The notes: a model not told the origin generated them from the sequence alone. Shown: positions 1 to 9,178, counted from the stretch's first letter. The stretch: 64,000 bases of DNA from SAR116 cluster bacterium AG-337-N21 (GCA_003282145.1 QBZZ01000001.1:1-64000); one strand, 5' to 3'. Numbers and translations: made by a program.

Positions 1-105
1 ATGGCTTGGAACACAAGCTCTAGGCCTGGGTTTCCTATTGGTGGTGAGGCAATGGGATTAAGAAATATTGTAAATATGATAATAAAATACACACAAAAGA
101 AATAA
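1..105 (+). CDS. C-terminal end of an unidentified gene cut by the window edge
   Basis: An open frame runs from the first base to a TAA at 103-105. It gives 34 residues ending in a basic tail (IIKYTQKK), with a Gly/Pro-rich stretch (RPGFPIGGEAMG) before it. The first base happens to be an ATG, but nothing upstream is visible, so this is more likely the end of a longer protein. It converges on the phosphatase gene that ends at 120. I do not recognise the family. Confidence 0.4.
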   Translation: MAWNTSSRPGFPIGGEAMGLRNIVNMIIKYTQKK

Positions 106-119
106 TCATAGTATAGAAG

Positions 120-911
120 CTACTTTAAAATATCTATTGCAGATTTGTATATTTCGGTATTCTTTGCAACTAATGTTGAATATTTACCCGTATAATTTTT
201 ATCAAAAGATAATTGTTTGCCATTCCAATCTGTTATAGTTATCTCCTGGGACTTTAGAATTGGAACCAGGGGAAAAATATCATAAGCTGCAAGCCCTTGT
301 TCTACAACTAAATCAAGACCTCCTTTCAAAATCAAGCAGTAATTGTGACAATCACCTGACCATACGTGATATCTGGTTGCATTAGTTAAGCGCTCATATT
401 TTTTTTTACCATCTTTAGAAAATAAATTTGGGCCTGTAGAACCGATAGTTGCCTCTGATATTTTATTAGTAAATATGTGATTGGATTTAAATTTAGAGTT
501 GTTAAAAAAACAATTGTTCCTATAACCTAGCCATCTCTCATTTAAAGCCGGAAAGTCCGCCAAACCAATTATGGGAAGATCTTTATAAACTAGACAAATT
601 AAAGTTCCCCACAAAGGTCTTCCTATTATATAACTCCTAGTGCCATCAATTGGATCTAAAATCCATGTATAATCAGAATCTAATTTTTTTGACCCCTCTT
701 CTTCAGCTAATATACTATGATCAGGAAATTTTTCTGATATTAGTCTACAAATAATTTTTTCAGCATTTATGTCAAACTCAGTAACTGGACTTCCATCATC
801 TTTTATTTTCAAAGATTTATGTGATAAGAAACCATTAAGTGTTATTTTTTTTGATGCGTCGGCTAATATATGTATAAAATCCGAAATTTCTTTAAACTCA
901 GTCTCATTCAT
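120..911 (-). CDS. hisN: Inositol-monophosphatase family phosphatase, histidinol-phosphatase (HisN)-like
   Basis: The protein belongs to the Mg-dependent inositol monophosphatase fold. Metal-binding motifs are visible: EEEG at residues 70-73, DPIDGT at 86-91, and a C-terminal YDIFPLVPIL segment in place of the WD.AAG motif of true inositol phosphatases. That last form is typical of the HisN branch, which removes phosphate from L-histidinol phosphate in histidine synthesis. The length of 263 residues is normal. It is cytosolic by sequence. The gene is followed after 38 nt by the cytochrome c gene on the same strand. A broader sugar-phosphatase or CysQ-like role cannot be ruled out, so the symbol is a best guess. 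Confidence 0.75.
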   Translation of the reverse strand: MNETEFKEISDFIHILADASKKITLNGFLSHKSLKIKDDGSPVTEFDINAEKIICRLISEKFPDHSILAEEEGSKKLDSDYTWILDPIDGTRSYIIGRPLWGTLICLVYKDLPIIGLADFPALNERWLGYRNNCFFNNSKFKSNHIFTNKISEATIGSTGPNLFSKDGKKKYERLTNATRYHVWSGDCHNYCLILKGGLDLVVEQGLAAYDIFPLVPILKSQEITITDWNGKQLSFDKNYTGKYSTLVAKNTEIYKSAIDILK

Positions 912-949
912 AACTTAACCTTTGCAATGACTAAGTAATATTAAATAAT

Positions 950-1483
950 CTAAGGAAGAGAAACTGGACTATCACTCTTAGTTCTTAACCAGGCTATCAA
1001 GTTAGCCCGGTCTTTTGTTTTAGACAAACCAGCATAATTCATTTTTGTTCCTTTAGAGTATAATTTTGGTTTATACAGAAATTTATTTAATTCTTCGTAT
1101 GTCCATTTACCAGAAAGTGAGGCTAGTACTTTTGAATAAGCATAATCCGCCTTTCCTTGATCTTTATTAACAATATTATAGAGGTTAGGACCAATTTTAT
1201 TTGGACCGCCAGCATCAAACCCATGACAAGCAACACATTTTTTTGAAATTTTTAATCCACTTTCTAAGTCAGCAGTTGCTAAAAGGGCCAGAACTGGTTC
1301 AATAATGACTTCTTCAGCTACTTTTGATTTTATTTTGTTTTTTTCAGGAACTTCTATTGGATATGCATTAGAAATTTCTGTTTTAGGATTTACAAGAATA
1401 TTTCCAATTTTTCCAAAAACCATAATAAGTAAAACACCTGACAGTAAAGCTGCGGCTATTTTATTAAATCTTAAAGCGTCCAT
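950..1483 (-). CDS. Membrane-anchored class I cytochrome c
   Basis: A hydrophobic segment at residues 9-30 anchors the protein, followed by a Lys/Glu/Pro-rich linker and a cytochrome c domain. The heme site CVACH is at 82-86 and the likely axial methionine is in GTKMNYAG (M147). IGPNLYNIV follows the heme site as in mitochondrial-type cytochromes c. This matches the CycM/c552 type that carries electrons between the bc1 complex and cytochrome oxidase at the periplasmic face of the inner membrane. It is divergent from kdsB, the usual alphaproteobacterial arrangement. Heme attachment would need the Ccm system, which is not in this window. Confidence 0.9.
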   Translation of the reverse strand: MDALRFNKIAAALLSGVLLIMVFGKIGNILVNPKTEISNAYPIEVPEKNKIKSKVAEEVIIEPVLALLATADLESGLKISKKCVACHGFDAGGPNKIGPNLYNIVNKDQGKADYAYSKVLASLSGKWTYEELNKFLYKPKLYSKGTKMNYAGLSKTKDRANLIAWLRTKSDSPVSLP

Positions 1484-1623
1484 AAATTAATCCATGCAAA
1501 TAATATTTATTGTAATTATTTACATGCAAGAAATGCTTTCATCAAGTATAAAAGTTGAAAAAGCTAATTATTTAGTTTTTTAAATAATAAGGTATCATTA
1601 AAGCTACTTGGGGAGTTATTAAA

Positions 1624-2382
1624 TTGAATTATTCTGACACTATTATAATGATACCCGCCAGATTAGGGTCCTCTAGATTACCAAAAAAACCTCTATTAAA
1701 GATTAATGGTACACCCTTAATAGTTCATGCATACAATTGCGCAAAAGAAGCAAATCTAAATGTCCCTATTATTGTTGCTACTGACGATGAAGTAATTGCT
1801 AATACAATTAAGGATCATGGAGGCATAGCTCTAATGACTTCAAGTCAACATATAAGTGGATCTGACAGAATTTTTGAAGCTATTGAAGAATTTGATCCTC
1901 ACAAGAAATATAAAAAAATTATTCATCTCCAAGGTGATCTCCCTAATATTTCAGGTAATTTGATAAGAAAATTAGCAAAAGTAATCAATGATCCCATAAA
2001 AGAGATTGTTACTGTTATAGTAAAGGCAACACCAGAAGAATTTCATGATCAGTCAGTTGTAAAAGTAGCAGCAGCTTTCTCAAAAGATAAACCTGAGCTA
2101 AACGATCTTGGAAAGGCTATGTATTTTAGTAGAGCTTGTATACCCACTGGAAATGCTGATATATGGCATCATATCGGTATTTATGCTTGGCAAAGAAATA
2201 TATTAGAGAGATTTATAAGTTTAAAACCTTCACCACTAGAACTTTCAGAAAAGCTTGAACAGCTTCGTGCACTTGAAGCTGGAATAAATATATATACTGT
2301 AATCACGTCAGAACATCCAATTGGTGTAGATACTCATTTAGATTTTAAGAAAGCTGAAAATTATTTTAAAGACATATCTTAA
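1624..2382 (+). CDS. kdsB: 3-deoxy-manno-octulosonate cytidylyltransferase (CMP-KDO synthetase)
   Basis: KdsB couples KDO to CTP, giving the CMP-KDO used for the inner core of lipopolysaccharide. The N-terminal nucleotide-binding loop IPARLGSSRLPKKPL lies near residues 10-24. The conserved LQGDLP motif is in the middle, and HIGIYAW and LEQLRALEAG lie toward the end. The length of 252 residues is usual. Translation most likely starts at the TTG at 1624, because the homologous N-terminus begins just before the IPAR motif and a GGGGAG Shine-Dalgarno sits about 8 nt upstream. pheA follows 44 nt downstream on the same strand. The gene implies an LPS-bearing outer membrane. Confidence 0.95.
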   Translation: MNYSDTIIMIPARLGSSRLPKKPLLKINGTPLIVHAYNCAKEANLNVPIIVATDDEVIANTIKDHGGIALMTSSQHISGSDRIFEAIEEFDPHKKYKKIIHLQGDLPNISGNLIRKLAKVINDPIKEIVTVIVKATPEEFHDQSVVKVAAAFSKDKPELNDLGKAMYFSRACIPTGNADIWHHIGIYAWQRNILERFISLKPSPLELSEKLEQLRALEAGINIYTVITSEHPIGVDTHLDFKKAENYFKDIS

Positions 2383-2426
2383 CTATTCATATAATTAAAA
2401 AGAATAGAATAAAATAGAGATAAAAT

Positions 2427-3278
2427 ATGAATAAGGAAAACCATGAGTTAATAATTGCTTTTCAAGGAATGGCAGGAGCATATTCAAACATGGCTTGTGA
2501 GGCTTGCTTCCCAAATTCTAAAACCTTAGCCTGTAATTCATTTGAAGATATGCTGAATTCTACCAAAAATGGGACAACAGATTATTCAATGGTTCCTGTT
2601 GAAAACTCTTTAGCAGGAAGAGTAGCAGATATTCATCATTTAATACCAGAGAGTGGTTTGTTTATAGTAGGTGAACATTTTCAAAGAGTTAATCATCAAT
2701 TGTTAGGACTTAAAAATTCTAATTTAGAAGATTTAAAATATGTAAAAAGTCACGCTCAAGGCCTTGCCCAATGTAGAAATTTTATTAAAAAACAAAATTT
2801 ATTACCTGTTCAACATATAGATACCGCTGGAGCAGCAGAAGAAATATCAAGATTAGGTGACCCTTTGGTTGCTGCAATAGCTTCTAATATGTCAGCAAAA
2901 ATATATGGTTTAAAGATATTAAAAAGTAATATTGAAGATGCAGAACATAATACTACTAGATTTTTGATAATGGCAAAAAAACCTCAATCACTATCGATTA
3001 AGACATCTATACCAGTAACAACCATCATTTTCGAAGTAAGATCAGTTCCAGCAGCTTTATATAAAGTTTTGGGAGGATTTGCTACGAACGGAATAAACCT
3101 CACAAAACTTGAGAGTTATATAGGTGGCAAGGAGATGAATGCAGCAAGGTTTTATGTTGATGCTGAAGGACATCCAGAGACAATGGCTATGCAAAACGCT
3201 TTAGAAGAGATGTATTTTTACAGTGAACCTAATTCAGTTAAAATTATTGGAACTTATAGCCGAACAAGAAAAAGTTAG
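2427..3278 (+). CDS. pheA: Prephenate dehydratase with ACT regulatory domain
   Basis: This enzyme converts prephenate to phenylpyruvate in phenylalanine synthesis. The catalytic domain carries ENSLAGRV near residues 60-66 and the TTRF motif at 176-179, whose threonine is catalytic in this family. A C-terminal ACT domain (about 195-280), with the ESYIGG phenylalanine-binding motif, should give feedback inhibition. There is no chorismate mutase domain, so this is the stand-alone dehydratase form usual in alphaproteobacteria. It lies directly downstream of kdsB and ends about 56 nt before the SRP RNA. Confidence 0.95.
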   Translation: MNKENHELIIAFQGMAGAYSNMACEACFPNSKTLACNSFEDMLNSTKNGTTDYSMVPVENSLAGRVADIHHLIPESGLFIVGEHFQRVNHQLLGLKNSNLEDLKYVKSHAQGLAQCRNFIKKQNLLPVQHIDTAGAAEEISRLGDPLVAAIASNMSAKIYGLKILKSNIEDAEHNTTRFLIMAKKPQSLSIKTSIPVTTIIFEVRSVPAALYKVLGGFATNGINLTKLESYIGGKEMNAARFYVDAEGHPETMAMQNALEEMYFYSEPNSVKIIGTYSRTRKS

Positions 3279-3325
3279 CTCTCGAACCATAGATTTTCTT
3301 GCATATTATTATGTTTTATAACATA

Positions 3326-3331
3326 TATACT
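3326..3331 (+). promoter_or_regulatory. Putative -10 box of the SRP RNA gene
   Basis: TATACT lies 4 nt before the first base of the predicted SRP RNA stem, so it is placed almost correctly for a -10 element. A clean -35 at normal spacing is not seen; TTGCAT at 3299-3304 would be about 21 nt away. This is inference from position. Confidence 0.4.
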
Positions 3332-3334
3332 TAT

Positions 3335-3423
3335 GAAGGGTCACACGGACGTAATTCTTGCCAATCCGGTCAGGTCCGAAAGGAAGCAGCCGTAACAATG
3401 ATAGCGGGTTGTGAGGCCCTTCG
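3335..3423 (+). ncRNA. ffs: Signal recognition particle RNA, small bacterial type (4.5S)
   Basis: The universally conserved apical region is present: GGTCAGGTCCGAAAGGAAGC starts at 3368, with the GGAA tetraloop and the asymmetric loop that bind Ffh. The ends pair as a long stem, with GAAGGGTCACA at 3335 facing TGTGAGGCCCTTC at 3410-3423. The size of about 89 nt is normal for a small SRP RNA. It sits between pheA and dnaX, a common position in alphaproteobacteria. The exact ends are inferred from base pairing. Confidence 0.93.
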
Positions 3424-3460
3424 TTTTAAAGTTTAAAAAACGAGATTTCAAATAACCAAT

Positions 3461-5089
3461 ATTAATGAAATAAAAAGTTACAGAGTTTTAGCTCGTAAGT
3501 ATCGTCCAAACGATTTTAGAGAACTAATTGGCCAAGATACTCTTGTAAAAACTTTTAATAATTCTCTCAATAATGGCAGATTGGCCCATGCTTTTCTTTT
3601 AACTGGGATAAGAGGTGTTGGCAAAACAACTACGGCAAGAATCATAGCTAAAGCTCTTAACTGCGTCTCAGATGGGAATAAAAAAGAGCCAACTTTTGAA
3701 ATTTGTAATAAATGTTCTCCATGCAAATCAATAAATAATGGAAACTTTCTTGATGTTATTGAAGTTGATGCTGCTAGTAGAACAGGGGTCGATGGAATCA
3801 GAGAAATAATTGACTCCGTAATGTATTCACCAAATAACGCACGATATAAGGTTTATATTATAGATGAAGTGCATATGTTGTCTAATGCAGCTTTTAATGC
3901 TCTATTAAAAACTTTAGAAGAACCTCCAGAAAATGTTAAGTTTATTTTTGCAACTACAGAAATAAAAAAAATTCCTGCTACTATAATTTCTAGATGTCAA
4001 AAATTTGATCTTCAAAGAGTTGATATAGAAACATTAACGAATCATTTAAACCGAATTTGTAAAGCTGAAAATATTTCATATGAAAATAATTCAATTTATC
4101 AGATATGTAAAGCAAGTGAGGGCTCTGTTAGAGACGCATTGTCTCTACTAGATCAAGCGGCTTCGCTATGCCAAGACAATATTAAAGATGAGATTGTCTT
4201 GAGCATGCTAGGTTTAAATGGTTATGAAAAGAACCTAGATTTGTTTGAGTTGTGTCTTCTTAATAAATGTGAAGAAGCTCTTAAAGTCTATGATGATATT
4301 ATACAAAATGGTATACAACCTGTTCAAATTATATCAAATTTATTGGAAATAAGTCACTTGGCATCTAGGATAAATATTATTAAGTTTGATCCAAATATTA
4401 CTGAATCATTACAAGTAAGTATTTCTAAAATTTCATTGCATGGTCTACCTAAAATAATAAAATTTTGGCAAATTCTAATCAAGAGTGTGGAAGAATTAAG
4501 ATATGCTCCAAACGAACAACAAGCAGGCTCAATGGCAATCATTAAATTGTGTTATGGATCGTTAATGCCAGACCCCAGTGAGTTCTTAGAAAAAATTTCA
4601 AATCAAACTAAAGATAATTTAAACAACAATAATACTAATAATGTAAAATCTAATATTGAAAATGACTTGAAAGAAGTGAAACGTTTTGAAAGACCTGAGA
4701 ACGACGAAACAAAAAATATTGATGTTCCAAAAACTTTTGAAGATATGTTAAATCTTCTATTAGTAAATAAAGAGGCATTACTTCACGCTCAAATTATAAA
4801 TAATATGCATTTAATCTCCTATTCTGAAGGATCTATTAAAATAAGATTAAAGGATAATACAGACTCAGAGATCCTAAAAAAATTGTCTTCCACTCTAGAA
4901 AATATAACCAAGACTAAATGGTTTGTATCTAAATCTGAAGAAGAAGGTGAAAAAACAATTGTAGAAAAACAGAATAGCGAATTAGATAAAAATAAAGAAC
5001 AAATAAAATCCAATCCTCATTTTGCAGAAGTATTTAAACATTTTCCTAAAGCTGAAATTACTTCGATTGAAGATAAAGATTTTAGCTAA
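3461..5089 (+). CDS. dnaX: DNA polymerase III gamma/tau subunit, start codon unusual or damaged
   Basis: DnaX is the clamp-loader ATPase of the replicative polymerase. Clear features are the N-terminal YRVLARKYRP typical of DnaX, Walker A GVGKTTTA, the Cys-rich zinc module ending CNKCSPC, the DEVHML Walker B and the SRC sensor motif. A divergent hydrophilic tail follows. The reading frame opens at 3437 and contains no ATG, GTG or TTG before the conserved sequence. The next possible start, TTG at 3581, would delete about 33 conserved residues. Translation may start at ATT 3461 or ATA 3470. Alternatively one base is missing after ATG 3465, since a single insertion would join that ATG to this frame. 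recR follows after 21 nt. Confidence 0.9.
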   Translation: MNEIKSYRVLARKYRPNDFRELIGQDTLVKTFNNSLNNGRLAHAFLLTGIRGVGKTTTARIIAKALNCVSDGNKKEPTFEICNKCSPCKSINNGNFLDVIEVDAASRTGVDGIREIIDSVMYSPNNARYKVYIIDEVHMLSNAAFNALLKTLEEPPENVKFIFATTEIKKIPATIISRCQKFDLQRVDIETLTNHLNRICKAENISYENNSIYQICKASEGSVRDALSLLDQAASLCQDNIKDEIVLSMLGLNGYEKNLDLFELCLLNKCEEALKVYDDIIQNGIQPVQIISNLLEISHLASRINIIKFDPNITESLQVSISKISLHGLPKIIKFWQILIKSVEELRYAPNEQQAGSMAIIKLCYGSLMPDPSEFLEKISNQTKDNLNNNNTNNVKSNIENDLKEVKRFERPENDETKNIDVPKTFEDMLNLLLVNKEALLHAQIINNMHLISYSEGSIKIRLKDNTDSEILKKLSSTLENITKTKWFVSKSEEEGEKTIVEKQNSELDKNKEQIKSNPHFAEVFKHFPKAEITSIEDKDFS

Positions 5090-5110
5090 GGTTATACTTG
5101 GGAAATATGG

Positions 5111-5704
5111 ATGTCAGAACAAGTTCTTGAAAAATTAATAAAGAAAGTAGCCAAGCTTCCTGGCTTAGGACCTAGATCTTCTAGAAGGGTAGTTCTACAT
5201 TTACTTAGAGATAAAGAAACTTTACTTCTTCCTCTTATCAAAGATATGTATAATGTTGCAAATAATATAAAAAAGTGCGTAGAATGTGGTAATTTAGATG
5301 AAAATGATATTTGTCAAATATGTAAAAATTCTTCTAGAAATGAAACATTATTATGCGTTGTCGAAACTGTTGCAGATTTGTGGGCTTTAGAAAGATCTAA
5401 AGTTTATAACGGAAAATATCATATTCTAGGTGGAGTTTTGTCGGCTATAGATGGCATTAATCCTGATCAATTAAATATTGATTCTTTAGAAAAGAGACTT
5501 GAAAGTAACATGTTTACAGAAGTAATTATTGCTATATCAGCTACACTTGATGGACAAACAACAGCTCATTATCTTTCAGAAAGATTAGGTAAATTAGATA
5601 TAAAAATAACAAGACTCGCTCATGGTTTACCAGTTGGAGGAGAATTGGACTTTCTTGATGATGGAACAATTGCACAAGCTTTAAAAGCTAGAAACCTATT
5701 ATAA
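5111..5704 (+). CDS. recR: Recombination mediator protein RecR
   Basis: RecR works with RecF and RecO to load RecA on gapped DNA. Visible parts are an N-terminal helix-hairpin-helix (KLPGLGPRSSRR, about residues 15-26), a four-cysteine zinc finger (C56, C59, C68, C71), a Toprim domain starting near residue 79 (LCVVE) and the C-terminal ARGLPVGGE-like segment (LAHGLPVGGELDF). The length of 197 residues is standard. It is in a two-gene operon with dnaX. ybaB, normally between the two, is absent. It converges on rmuC with one base between the stops. Confidence 0.95.
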   Translation: MSEQVLEKLIKKVAKLPGLGPRSSRRVVLHLLRDKETLLLPLIKDMYNVANNIKKCVECGNLDENDICQICKNSSRNETLLCVVETVADLWALERSKVYNGKYHILGGVLSAIDGINPDQLNIDSLEKRLESNMFTEVIIAISATLDGQTTAHYLSERLGKLDIKITRLAHGLPVGGELDFLDDGTIAQALKARNLL

Positions 5705-5705
5705 T

Positions 5706-6752
5706 TTAATCACTTAATTGCTTTTTTTCATTTACATCGATTGAAGTAATTACATTCCCTCTATTTTCAACTTTCCTATGCGAAATTTTTATTTCATCCA
5801 AATCTCTTCTTGCTAAGTCAAAATGTTTATCTAACTTAAATATTCTATCTGCCAGTAAGTTTAAATCATTACCTAATTTACCAACTTCAATTTGTATTTT
5901 TCCAGCTGTTTGACTCATTGTGACATCTCTTAAAATTGCCCTAACAGTGTGCAGAAGAAGCATTAAATTATCTGGGCCAGCCATATATACTTTTTTATTC
6001 CTACTTTCGTTAACTAATTTAGGAAATCTAATATTTATTTCAGAATAAATAGACTCACTTGGCAAAAACATAATAGCTGAATCTGCAGTCTCACCAGGTA
6101 ATATATATTTTTCTGAAATATCTCTTATATGTTTTTGAACTGCATTGTGAAATAACTTTAGATTATCTTTTTTTTCTTGGTCGTTTATTGAGGCGGTAAA
6201 TTTTTTATAATCTTCTAATGGAAATTTAGAGTCAATACAAATAGGACCGGGAGGTTCTGGCATTTTAACTATACAGTCTACCCTACTGTTGGACATAAGC
6301 GTATATTGGAATTGGTAAGCGTTTTGTGGGAGTGCGTCTTTGACTATATTTTCAAGTTGAACCTCACCAAAAGCACCTCTTAATTGTTTATTTGATAGTA
6401 TATTCTGCAAATCATTCACTTGGTTAGATAAAGAATTAATATTCTCTTGAGCTCTATCTATTACGGCTAGTCTTTCATGCATTTCCATCAAAGATTTTTG
6501 GGTATTTTGTGTTTGCTGAGTTAAGCTATTACCAATCGTAGATCCAAAATTTCCTAATCTTTCTTCTATAGTACTACTTAATTGAGAGACTGCGCCTTTT
6601 AATTCAGATATTTGACTTATTTCATCTTTAGGGGAAATAGTTTGGTCATCAAAGTTTTTTTTATTTTGAAAATAAGTTTTACATATAAAAAAAATTATAA
6701 TTGAGAGTGTAATAAGAACTATAATAAATATCATCAAATATTTGAAATCCAT
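5706..6752 (-). CDS. rmuC: RmuC family DNA recombination protein
   Basis: RmuC proteins are thought to limit DNA inversions and have a nuclease-like fold. Here an N-terminal membrane segment (about residues 6-25) precedes a Gln/Ser-rich predicted coiled coil (about 40-120). The conserved RmuC domain follows, with GAFGEVQLE, CIDSKFPLEDY and a MFLPSES motif. The size of 348 residues is near the shorter end of the family. It is divergent from def; the 88 nt between them must hold both promoters. Confidence 0.9.
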   Translation of the reverse strand: MDFKYLMIFIIVLITLSIIIFFICKTYFQNKKNFDDQTISPKDEISQISELKGAVSQLSSTIEERLGNFGSTIGNSLTQQTQNTQKSLMEMHERLAVIDRAQENINSLSNQVNDLQNILSNKQLRGAFGEVQLENIVKDALPQNAYQFQYTLMSNSRVDCIVKMPEPPGPICIDSKFPLEDYKKFTASINDQEKKDNLKLFHNAVQKHIRDISEKYILPGETADSAIMFLPSESIYSEINIRFPKLVNESRNKKVYMAGPDNLMLLLHTVRAILRDVTMSQTAGKIQIEVGKLGNDLNLLADRIFKLDKHFDLARRDLDEIKISHRKVENRGNVITSIDVNEKKQLSD

Positions 6753-6840
6753 TTTAACTCCACTTGTAAATAGTATAATATTACAAATTGATTATAAATT
6801 AACTACTATAAAATAATTTTTCATAAGGGTTGTATTACAA

Positions 6841-7407
6841 ATGAGTATTAAGGAAATAATAAAAGTACCTAATCCTTTTTTAAAAATTACGGCAAAACCA
6901 GTAATTAATGTTAATAAGAATATTATAACTATTTTAGATGATATGTTGGAGACTATGTACAGCGCAAATGGGATAGGTCTTGCTGCCACACAGATAGCAA
7001 TTGATAAACGATTAATTGTAATGGATTGTGGGAAAACAAATTTTGACCCCAAAGATATGTCAGAAGAAGAATATAATGAGAAAATTAAAAATGAAAGAAT
7101 TGAACCTTTTCCAATCAAAATGATTAATCCCGAAATAATTTCTTTTGATAAAAACTTAAAGGAAAGAGAAGAAGGTTGCTTATCTATACCTGGATACAAC
7201 GCAAATGTTAAAAGGCCTTCATCTATAAAAGTAACTTATATAGATGAAAATAACAAAAATAAAACTCTTGAAGCTAACGGTTTGCTGGCAACTTGCATAC
7301 AACATGAAATAGATCATTTAAATGGTATTCTTTTTATTGATCATATCTCTAAACTAAAAAGAGAAATAATTCTTAAAAAGGCTATTAAAGAATATACAAA
7401 AAATTAA
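6841..7407 (+). CDS. def: Peptide deformylase
   Basis: Removes the formyl group from the N-terminal methionine of new proteins. All three metal and active-site motifs are intact: GIGLAATQ at residues 44-51, EGCLS at 111-115 and HEIDH at 155-159. A charged insertion of about 15 residues (about 68-84, rich in Asp and Glu) lies between the first and second motifs, as in some alphaproteobacterial forms. It is the first gene of a def-fmt-truA operon; fmt, which adds the formyl group, follows after 24 nt. Confidence 0.96.
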   Translation: MSIKEIIKVPNPFLKITAKPVINVNKNIITILDDMLETMYSANGIGLAATQIAIDKRLIVMDCGKTNFDPKDMSEEEYNEKIKNERIEPFPIKMINPEIISFDKNLKEREEGCLSIPGYNANVKRPSSIKVTYIDENNKNKTLEANGLLATCIQHEIDHLNGILFIDHISKLKREIILKKAIKEYTKN

Positions 7408-7431
7408 AAGGTTTATTAATATGAGGGATAA

Positions 7432-8361
7432 TTGAATATAGTATTTATGGGGACACCAGATTTTGCAGTTCCAAGTCTAAAATTAGTTGCTTCTAATTTC
7501 AATGTCGTAGCTGTTTTTTCTCAACCTGCACGTCCTAACGGAAGGGGAATGAAATCGAAAAAATCTTCTGTAGAAATTGCTGCTAAAGAATTAAATCTAA
7601 AAGTTATAACTCCTATCACTTTAAAAAACGAAGATATATTTTCTGAATTTAACCTGCTTAAACCTGATATAGTAGTTGTCGTAGCATATGGATTACTTCT
7701 TCCAGAAAAATATCTTCAAGTTCCAAAATATGGATGTATAAATGGCCACGCTAGTCTTTTACCTAGATGGCGTGGGGCTGCCCCAATTCAAAGAGCTATA
7801 GAAGCTGGTGATAATAAGACAGGAACTTGTATTATGTTAATGGAAAAAGGAATGGATACCGGGCCAATAATATCATCTGAAATTATTGATATAAGAAAAC
7901 ATGATACTTCTAAATCAATTCACGATAAATTATCTGAAATTACTGCAAAATTAGTAGTTCAAGCTATTAAAAATTATGGAAAAGGTCTTCTTTCCCCAAT
8001 AAATCAAAAACTTGAAGGTATTAAATATGCTAACAAAATTAACAAAAATGAAGCTGAAATTGATTGGGAATTAACCTCCATTGAAATATTTAACAAAGTT
8101 AGAGCATTTGATCCTTTTCCAGGAACCTATACTAGATATTCAAGTAAAATTATAAAAGTTATTAAGACAAATCTTAGTGATATTGTTCATAATTCTGAAC
8201 CAGGAACGATAATTAATACTGACCGTAAAATTATTATAGCCTGTGGGAAAAGATCCGCTTTAGAAATAAAACTTCTCCAAAAACCAGGAAAGAAAATGAT
8301 TTCTGCGAACGATTTTTTAAATGGTACAAAGATAAATATTGGTGAAAAATTTGGAAATTGA
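7432..8361 (+). CDS. fmt: Methionyl-tRNA formyltransferase
   Basis: Transfers a formyl group from 10-formyl-tetrahydrofolate to initiator Met-tRNA. The N-terminal Rossmann part begins MNIVFMGTPDFAVP. The catalytic NGHASLLPRWRGAAPI motif is at residues 104-119, with the MDTGP aspartate at 142. A C-terminal tRNA-binding domain follows. Start is the TTG at 7432 with GAGGG about 5 nt upstream; no ATG fits the family N-terminus. It is coupled with def upstream and overlaps truA by about 20 nt. Confidence 0.95.
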   Translation: MNIVFMGTPDFAVPSLKLVASNFNVVAVFSQPARPNGRGMKSKKSSVEIAAKELNLKVITPITLKNEDIFSEFNLLKPDIVVVVAYGLLLPEKYLQVPKYGCINGHASLLPRWRGAAPIQRAIEAGDNKTGTCIMLMEKGMDTGPIISSEIIDIRKHDTSKSIHDKLSEITAKLVVQAIKNYGKGLLSPINQKLEGIKYANKINKNEAEIDWELTSIEIFNKVRAFDPFPGTYTRYSSKIIKVIKTNLSDIVHNSEPGTIINTDRKIIIACGKRSALEIKLLQKPGKKMISANDFLNGTKINIGEKFGN

Positions 8362-9175
8362 AAATAGCATAAGATACGCATTATTAATCGAGTATAATGG
8401 TAACAATTTAGTCGGGTGGCAGAAACAAAATGAAGGCATGTCCGTACAAAGCAGTCTTGAGAAAGCTGCAAAAAATATTTTTAATCAAGATTTTGAGATT
8501 CAAGGTTCAGGCCGCACCGATGCTGGGGTACATGCCCTTGGTCAAATTGCTCATATAAATTTACCAAGAGGTCATAGATTAACATCAAGACATCCTTTTT
8601 ATATTATCTCTGCCTTTAACTCTTTATTGAGAGATACCAATATAAGAGTAATTTCCACTAAACCTGTTAAACCAGAGTTTAATGCCAGATTTAGTGCGAT
8701 TAAACGTTTTTACAAATACAGAATTTTGTGTAGAGCAGCTCCTCCTGGCTTAGAAAATGGGAAAGTGTGGCATTTTAGAAAAAAATTAAATATAAGTTTA
8801 ATGCAAAAAGGTGTTGGACATTTAATTGGAAAACACGATTTCACAAGTTTTAGAACAATAAAATGTCAAGCTAAATCTGCTATAAGAACTATAGATGAAA
8901 TTTCCTTTTCTAGGGAGAATGAAGAAGTAGTAATGAGAGTTTCTGCTAAAAGTTTTTTGCATAGTCAAGTTAGAATAATTGCTGGGACTATAGTTAAGAT
9001 AGGGGACGGCACATGGAAACCTGATAAAATTTTATCTATTCTTAAAAGTAAAAATAGAAATTTAGCAGGTCCTACTGCCCCAGCAGATGGTCTTTATTTG
9101 GAAAAAGTAAAATACCCCGAAAACTTATTGAGTGATACGTGGCCAATGATATATGAAGACCAACAATATAATTAG
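8339..9175 (+). CDS. truA: tRNA pseudouridine(38-40) synthase
   Basis: Makes pseudouridine in the anticodon stem-loop of many tRNAs. The catalytic aspartate lies in GSGRTDAGVHA (D61). Later conserved parts are FNARFSA, FYKYRIL, DFTSFR and the SFLHSQVR segment. The length of 278 residues fits. TTG 8339 and GTG 8342 are both possible starts; either overlaps the end of fmt, which indicates translational coupling. It is the last gene of the def operon and converges on the membrane protein gene ending at 9179. Confidence 0.94.
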   Translation: MVKNLEIENSIRYALLIEYNGNNLVGWQKQNEGMSVQSSLEKAAKNIFNQDFEIQGSGRTDAGVHALGQIAHINLPRGHRLTSRHPFYIISAFNSLLRDTNIRVISTKPVKPEFNARFSAIKRFYKYRILCRAAPPGLENGKVWHFRKKLNISLMQKGVGHLIGKHDFTSFRTIKCQAKSAIRTIDEISFSRENEEVVMRVSAKSFLHSQVRIIAGTIVKIGDGTWKPDKILSILKSKNRNLAGPTAPADGLYLEKVKYPENLLSDTWPMIYEDQQYN

Positions 9176-9178
9176 CTT

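Noticed and set aside
3581-5089. dnaX starting at TTG 3581
   Set aside because: The 33 or more codons upstream in the same frame encode the conserved DnaX N-terminus, so this TTG is an internal leucine codon.
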